NCBI GenBank assembly: GCA_958298945.1
Contig: OY282609.1
Location: 64,452,220 to 64,516,219, forward strand
Origin: Atherix ibis
Taxonomy: Eukaryota; Arthropoda; Insecta; Diptera; Athericidae
Direction: 5' to 3'
Length of the DNA: 64,000 nucleotides
Below are positions 57,578-64,000 of the stretch, piece after piece; position 1 is the first letter of the stretch, and each line of letters begins with the position of its first letter. Below the pieces are notes generated by a model, which worked only from the letters and a program-made list of their open reading frames with translations, searched no databases and was not told the origin of the DNA. The translations under genes and the position numbers were made by a program.

Positions 57578-59508
57578 TCTATTGTATATGAAAAGGTTTT
57601 TTTTTGTATTTTCATTAATTTGCTTTTATTTAATTTTCTATTAATCAAATGAAATAAATAATATGATTACAAATTGTCAAAATATATGTGTATATTTATT
57701 TCGTTATTTGATTTTTTTAAATTTAAATAAAAAGTTTTTTTTTTGTTTCCTACAATTTGAACTGCATATTATCGTATTATATCGATCGAGATAATAGAAT
57801 ATAGTCGAAATTAGCAATAATTGGAAAAAATCGTTCAATCATTTTCTAGCATACACGTAAATATTACTAATTTTACATAATTTCTCACTTCAAAAATTGT
57901 TTATTTTTAAGTTTGTACAACACGAATCGTACGAGTATCTACTCGTGAAGTATTATTATTCATTACGAGGCATTACATGCAAGTACGAATGTGCTTATTC
58001 CATCGCCCAGTGCACTTATTTTCGCATGGATACATCAACAATTGGGTGCACCTATTATATTTTCTAGTCGGAAGCATACCACTACCGCCCCCTCCCTACT
58101 CTTATATATTTCCTTATCAACGTTCCCACCTACCACCACCTATCTACCACCAGTATATCTACTTTCATATTTACCAACCAAGCTAAGCTACTAACTTACT
58201 TCCTTGCCTACCTATTCGTAAGTAGTTACCAACCAACCCACCATTATGCACCTGTACGGTTCGTTGGTAAATTCCTCGCGCGGTTACGCACCCATACATA
58301 CGGCAGTTTCTATGCATTCTATGCGATCATTTTCCTATAAATATGCAGCGACTACATATGGCTTCCTATATTGGAACAAGTGGATAATTGAGTCAAGAGT
58401 TGAACAACTCTAATTTCCAACACACTGTGTAAAGTTGGGTAGTTCGAGGCAGTGAAAATTTTTAATTGGCTTATGCGATGTTATAGTCCTCATCGTTGGT
58501 TATATATTGTTCACATGTATTTATAATTGTTCGTATGGTTTTCTGAAGAACCTATCAACTTTGGCAGGCATACCCCTGAATAGCAGATGCATGCATATAT
58601 GCCGATATATTGTATTATAGTTTGCATACGAATAGTTTTAGCTTAGCTTCTACAATTCTGTGGGAAAACAAAATGCATACACATACATACGTCGATTTGA
58701 AAATACACATATATCTAAACCAACTTTATCGGGTGTGCATAAATTTGAATGCATCCTGATAACAAATCCTTATAGACGAAAAAAAAATTCTGCAGCTAGT
58801 TTAATTTTTGACAGCTCATAAATATATGCTCAAAAAAAAAATGATTTTCGTACAAGAAAAAAATTGAACTGTTGTGAAAATTATAAGAAAATACCTCGCA
58901 TGGATTTTTTTCTTTTATTTTAATTCGAAACTTTTTTTTATCATCTACCAATCTACTAGCTTATTCTCGTAATTTTCAAATATTTACATACGACGGGTGA
59001 ACCCGCTTATGTTAGGTATGAGTAAATTTAAAGGTAAAGGTTTTTAGTAGAAAATCAAAAAAAAAAAATATAAAATATTACTACGAATTAGATGAAAGTT
59101 TTATGCAATTATACAATGGGATTGGCAAAAGCTTTAGACTAATACCCATTTCCAAAGATAAAGTTTTATATTGTATAATAGAGAATCAAACTTTATTGCA
59201 GGTTTTAAATTTTTTGGATCATACGTGGTAGGGAGGTGCGGGGGTGCATAAAATTCCGCATATATACTTTTACTGCCATTTTTATTTTTTTTATTATGGC
59301 TGAATGCAACTCAATTTACAAACCATCAATATTTTTATTATTTTTTCTAAAACTTTTAACATTAAATTTATTATTGCTATTGCACCTATACAGATTCATA
59401 TAACATATATGCACAACCATACGTACAAGTTTATAGCAGGTAAAACATTTAGCACTATTAACAGATATAGTAGTTGTTTTAGTTTTAAAATAAATTGGTG
59501 TATAGTTA
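57578..59508. other. non-coding stretch
   Basis: No gene or element is supported. At 58060-58260 the DNA is rich in CTAC/CCAC/CCTA units, which leaves two overlapping frames open (67-69 codons); these look like composition artefacts. Confidence 0.55.
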
Positions 59509-60842
59509 TACGAGGGTCGTTCAATAAGTCCTTAGAAAATCCAAGAAATTGCGCTCGTAGTATCGGTAAAGCGCAATTTCTTGGATTTTCTAAGGACTTA
59601 TTGTTATTATTAAAAAATATCGTAATTAGTATTATCGACAAGAAAGCTGTCAAAATTTCAGCTCGATCCATAGCGTAGGTCAATTTCGATCGTCGATTAA
59701 AGTTAACGACTTTTATTTGTGCATAACAATGGAAAAAAGCGAGTTTAGGGCTGTCATCAAACATCTCCATTTGAAAGGCTTAAGCCCGAAAGAAATCAAA
59801 GCCGAGTTGGATGCAGTTCATGGCACATCTGCACCTGTGTTTCCGACGGTTTACAATTGGGTGAATGAATTTAAACCTGGCCGTTCATCCACAAAAGATG
59901 AGCATCGTTCAGGACGCCCAGTTGAGGTGTCTACTCCTGAAATCATCGACAAAATCCACGATCTGATTTTGAACGATCGGCGAATTAAAGTGCGCGAATT
60001 AGTTGAGGCCACGGGCATATCACAAGGTACAGTCGCTTCAATTTTGCATGAAAAATTGTCTGTGAAAAAAATTTCGGCAAGATGGGTGCCGCGTTTGCTC
60101 TCAGAGGAGAATAAGCGCAATCGTGTAGTGGACTCTGAGGCTATGTTGGCACTCTTTCATCGCAATCCTGCCGAATTCCTTCGTCGATATATCACTGTGG
60201 ACGAAACCTGGATACACTACTACACTCCAGAAACGAAGAGACAGGCATCGCAGTGGATTTTCAAGGGTGAACGGGCTCCGAAGAAGGCAAAAACTGTGCC
60301 ATCGGCCGGCAAGGTGATGGCCACGGTCTTTTGGGATTCGCAGGGCATCATTTTTATCGACTACTTGGAAAAAGGAAAAACAATAACAGGAGCGTATTAC
60401 GCGTCGTTATTGCAACGGTTGAGTTAGGAAATCAAAGAGAAACGCCCCCATCTGAAGAAGAAAAAAATCCTCTTGCATCAGGACAATGCGCGTGTGCACA
60501 CCTGCGCTGTTTCCATGGCCAAATTTGTCGAATTGGGAATGGAATTGTTGCAGCATCCCGCTTATTCACCAGATTTGGCTCCGAGTGACTATTTTCTTTT
60601 CCCCAATATGAAGAAATGGCTTGGCGGACGACGGTTCACTTCCAACGAGGACGTCATTGCTCAAACGGATGAGTATTTTGCGGAACTTCCGAAATCCTAT
60701 TTTTTGGACGGGATAAAAATTTTGGAAAAACGGTTGGAAAAGTGTTTAGAGTTAAAAGAAGATTATGTTGAAAATTAAAATTTTTTTTTTAAAAACAGTT
60801 TTTTTCCATCTTTTTCTAAGGACTAATTGAACGACCCTCGTA
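59509..60842 (+). mobile_element. family B mariner copy 3, nearly intact, with duplicated inverted left end
   Basis: The left end is TA, cgagggtcgttcaataagtc at 59511. The right end gactaattgaacgaccctcg is followed by TA (60842). The body is full length. Immediately inside the left end, bases 59522-59554 recur as an exact 33-bp inverted copy at 59571-59603, separated by 16 bases. A short foreign-looking stretch (59604-59630) follows, before the leader resumes at attatcgacaagaaagctgt. The insertion replaced about 20 bp of leader present in copies 1 and 2. Confidence 0.94.
59729..60778 (+). pseudogene. mariner transposase with a single in-frame stop (family B copy 3)
   Basis: ATG at 59729 opens MEKSEFRAVIKHLHLKGLSP. 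The frame runs 349 codons to TAA at 60776, with one interruption, TAG at 60425-60427, where the relatives have GAG (LSEEIKEK). Domains: paired helix-turn-helix, residues ~1-110; WVPRLL linker ~113-120; catalytic core with Asp158 (TVDETW), Asp252 (HQDNARVHT) and Asp287 (APSDYF); C-terminal KKCIELKxDYVE-type end (KCLELKEDYVEN). The spacing of 34 residues between the last two Asp is the mariner DD34D signature, and the length equals that of Himar1 (348). TTG at 59717 also lies in frame, but the ATG fits the family start. This is the best-preserved coding sequence of family B in the window. It could be an error or allele away from intact. Confidence 0.95.
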
Positions 60843-61952
60843 GTACATTGTTTTCATTCCACAAAATCAAAATTAATTGACCAGTAAATTTTTTATGGTT
60901 AATTTAATATTTTCTTTTTCAATAAATTGATATCAATAATACCTTTGCCATAAACATATGTGTACATATAAACATGTGTGCTTGTATCACAAAAATTTCA
61001 GTTAGTTTATTTCAGGATCAAATTAATTAACAAAAAAACTATAATTGAAAATTTTGCAATATCAAAGTTTTCATATAAATTGAATTATTATACATTGTTA
61101 ACTTTTTTGTTATGGTAATTAGTTTTATTAAAATTATAAGTAATATCATTGATCATAATTTATGTTTCCCAGCTCCTTATTAATACTCCTATTACTATAG
61201 CTCCATTATTGAATTGTTGTACAATATTTTATTCGATTTTCAATATGCATTGACCAGTAACTACTTTACATGTAGTTTTGCATCATTCACCTTCTTGTAG
61301 GCCTTTAACACACTAAAAATTTACATGTCACACATAATAGTTGACAATATTCCCTAATAAAATTAATAATCCATTAGGTGTACATATTTAATAGTGAATT
61401 TTATTTAAATAAAATTGCATCAATAATAATAATATATCATATTGATTTTAATTTACTCTTACCAGTTTTATGTAAATTGGATAGCATATTTAGAGTATTT
61501 AATATGTTTTAGTAATAATATATTCTTCAAATAAATAATTTTACAAAATATTTCACACAATTTAATTATGAGATAAAAATATGGAATTTTTTTGTGGTGT
61601 CCTAGGAAAATTAATAAAATCATTTCGAGTACAAATTTTTCGATAAAATACTAAAATACATTTATATTATTGGGCAGTGTCTTAAAATGTGAATACACTT
61701 TGTATTTGTGAATGAATACATTGTATTCAGTCCTTTTTATCCTATCCTCTATAAATTAAGTTTATATATTATACAATCATATATACCCGTACAATATATG
61801 AGTCAGTATCCAAAGACATAAAATCAAACTTTAAATTTTTTTCTCTAGAAATATATATTTTTTTTTAAATATTGAAGAATAATTTAAAAAAAATATAAAA
61901 TATTAACCAATGGTCTAAAATTTATTTTGATGCTCTATTCCATTTGATTCCC
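60843..61952. other. AT-rich non-coding stretch
   Basis: No gene or element is supported; simple AT-rich sequence. Confidence 0.6.
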
Positions 61953-62403
61953 ATGCTGTTATTCGTCTTATTTGCTTGTGTAAATATTTTCTTTAAATGT
62001 GATTCTTCTCCGGTACCCCGGCAACGACAGAATATTTTGATACTTTGTCTTCTGATGGAAATGTTTCACTTCCATTGCGAAAATAAGGCGGCATCAAGTA
62101 ATTATATGCGAAACGAAGAAAGGTATGTAAAGGTATTTTAATAAGTAAAGAATTTTAATGAAATTGTGTCAAGATATGCCAAACCATGTGAATTTCTTTA
62201 CGCTGCGGTTAAAAGACGAATACCATATCGCTATTATAAAACATGAACACAACCATTTTGTTTATATTTCCAGCGTACAGTGGTTGAAGCTAAAACATCA
62301 CCTAGAATCACTGTTTTTCGGTATCTTAATTGTATTGTTTATAGTTAATATGTATATACGTGTACATACATCCATGGTTGTAATTATATGTACATACATA
62401 TGA
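61953..62403 (+). CDS. possible two-exon small gene, signal-peptide-like start (tentative)
   Basis: ATG at 61953 starts a frame with a hydrophobic N-terminus, MLLFVLFACVNIFFKCDSSP, followed by VPRQRQ, which looks like a secretion signal and a basic site. The first segment could end at 62122, where gaaag|gtatgtaag-like sequence (aaaggtatgtaaag) gives a strong 5' splice site. At 62273 tttatatttccag|cg is a good 3' splice site, giving a 151-bp intron. Joining would continue in phase as ESVQWLKLKHHLESLFFG and end at 62403, or splice again at 62321 (ttttcg|gtatct). No family is recognised. Without splicing the frame stops at 62139. Evidence is sequence signals only. Confidence 0.25.
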
Positions 62404-64000
62404 GCATATATGTTTATTCTAGTCTGTGGGAAAATCTGAACATTTTGATTAGGAAATTTAAATGGGAAGAGGGTAGGTGGTGGCAACATACAATTTATGC
62501 ATTTATAAGGAATTATATAAATTTTCTTCTCAGAAAATTTTCTTCGATTCTCCTTAAAAGAGTTGCCTTGACAAAGTTGGACGATAGTGCATATTCGTGA
62601 GAAAATATGTAACAACTTAAATACGAATGTGAATCCAAAGTACATTTTCTAAATTCTTAAAACTAAAAAAAAATTCCTTAAATTTCACAATATTATAAAA
62701 TTTTCGATAGCCATATTATATTCGTAGGTTAAAATTTTTGAAGAAGAAAAAACCAAACACTAAACAGTGTGCAAAAATACTACTTCAATAAAACATATTA
62801 CACATACATATATATATATATATATATACTATCAACACATAAATATATTTTTTTATTGGAAATTATTTGCAGAGAAGAGAGTATATTTATAAATAAATTC
62901 AAATTAATACCGATAATTAGAAAATTTTCTAAGACAATTCAAATTTGCCTTTTATTATTTAGTTTGAAGATAGTCTTTAGGTTTTGTTATTCCCGAAAAG
63001 ATAGAAAACAGCAGTGGCAGCATGCCGGAAAATAATAAACGAAAAGCAGCAGCAATTCGTGGTAGATTCAACGTAAATAGTGTGGAGAATGGAAGTATGG
63101 TTGAAGGAGGTGACATCGAGTTAGGTTACAGGATGAAACGAATGAAGAGAAGATAATAGGACTACTACGACTGTTTGTCTGTCATCTAATTAGCAAAAAT
63201 TCTCTCCCCTAATTAGCTTGGAGCTGAGCGGTCTCAATTGCTAATAAATAAATCACTTGGGCTTCATCGTTGACGGGTGGGAGACAGAACATTTACTATA
63301 GCTGCTTCTAGTATTGTATATTATCCCCATCTACATATAAGGGTATGCTGATTCCTATAAATATAGTAGACGTAAGGTGGTAATTACAATGATGTTTGTA
63401 ATGATACAACTTTTGTTGTTTTTTCTATAGTGTTCCAATTTCTATAACTAACTGCAGAGATATACAAGTACATATGTATGCGTATAAATAGAAATGTATA
63501 TTTTATGGGCAATAAAAGTATATGCAATTTTGTGGAGATTCCCTTTGATATGATTATTTTTCTATTACTTTGCTCTTTTGGGAGGACGAAGGTAGAGGAA
63601 ACGCTTTCCGGTCTCTTTTTATACTTATACTCCATCTTATATGGAGATCGTATATACATATGTACATTCGTAGACATTATGTATATTGCATCACTTATTT
63701 ATGATGATAAGAGAAGAGGTACTTTTGTTGTATATTATACAAGATGGACACAACCACTTCAATCGGTTCCAATGTGTGCGCTCCGCAGAAGTTAATTAAT
63801 TAGCGAACGAATCTATTTCGGGTCCATTCACTATGATACTATCCTCTCGAGCCTCAGCTTGAACCTTCGCTCCTATTATTTCAACTTGGTTCCGTCCAAT
63901 TCAAATATTTCGTCAATGTTGCTCCTGCTATAAAGGCTTTGTTTCCTGTTATGATACAATAAATGTTTAAGAATCAAAGAGATAATGGGTAAATAGGGAG
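62404..64000. other. non-coding stretch with (AT)n and TAATTA sites
   Basis: Contains an (AT)n tract at 62807-62828 and two ctaattagc palindromes (63186-63194 and 63209-63217). Overlapping frames on both strands at 63384-63795 (97-105 codons) show no recognised motif. No element is supported. Confidence 0.5.
62807..62828. repeat. (AT)n microsatellite
   Basis: About eleven AT units in tandem, a simple repeat. Confidence 0.95.

Noticed and set aside
57977..58194. Pro/Tyr-rich overlapping ORFs
   Set aside because: Arise from CTAC/CCACC-type simple sequence.
59304..59770. Opposed 124-codon ORFs on both strands
   Set aside because: Both cross the left end and 33-bp inverted duplication of mariner B3; the matching peptides on each strand come from the palindrome, not from a gene.
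1..64000. CRISPR arrays, operons, riboswitches, rho-independent terminators
   Set aside because: The window is insect-like nuclear DNA; no regularly spaced direct repeats or bacterial gene structure was seen.
1..64000. tRNA or rRNA genes
   Set aside because: No cloverleaf with A- and B-box sequences and no rRNA-like conserved stretch was recognised by eye; a tRNA scan would be decisive.

Overview
The window is AT-rich eukaryotic DNA from an insect, most likely a dipteran and possibly a tephritid fruit fly (inference). The reasons are the A/T-runs, TATG/CATA and ATT/CAG microsatellites, several mariner families in one stretch and non-LTR retroelements of insect type. No operon, tRNA, rRNA, CRISPR array or confidently identified host gene was found. 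It reads as intergenic or long-intron sequence loaded with decayed transposons.

Layout. About 19 element copies are recognisable. Family A (mauritiana/Mos1-like mariner) has five copies, at 8.2, 23.0, 26.7, 33.8(-) and 50.7 kb. Family B (irritans/Himar-like mariner) has three, at 17.1(-), 56.3(-) and 59.5 kb. Family C (another DD34D mariner, 19.9 kb) has one nearly intact copy. Family D (DD34D mariner with N-terminally deleted transposase) has three, at 4.1, 42.3 and 48.0 kb. A rosa-like DD41D mariner group has three old copies, at 0.74(-), 14.6(-) and 49.0 kb. There is also a Tc1-like scrap (7.8 kb, -), a Jockey-like retroelement fragment (2.3 kb), two copies of an RTE/CFDP2-type endonuclease-RT retroelement (3.35 kb and 39.8-42.1 kb, both -), and a candidate 0.4-kb inverted-repeat element (13.1 kb). 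The long gaps between them (9.1-13.1, 27.8-33.7, 35.0-39.8, 43.1-47.9, 52.4-56.3 and 60.8-64 kb) hold AT-rich sequence, microsatellites and a few unassigned ORFs.

Main points of interest. (1) Two family-D copies share one rearranged structure in which the 3' part of a mariner has been replaced by an inverted copy of its own 5' end, giving ~176-bp terminal arms. The shared internal junction shows that this foldback derivative was itself copied and moved. (2) Members of several mariner families carry inverted duplications at break sites (perfect 19, 27 and 33 bp, plus an older imperfect ~40 bp), suggesting a common snap-back repair scar. (3) Three of five family-A copies are broken or rearranged at the same ~20-bp motif. 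(4) Pairs of family-A copies share inactivating mutations, so dead copies were mobilised in trans. (5) Family C (one frameshift) and family B copy 3 (one stop codon) are nearly intact transposases.

Host-gene evidence is weak: a possible two-exon small gene at 61953-62403 with good splice sites and a signal-peptide-like start, and unassigned ORFs at 30647-30953(-), 35388-35774(-) and 53258-53488.
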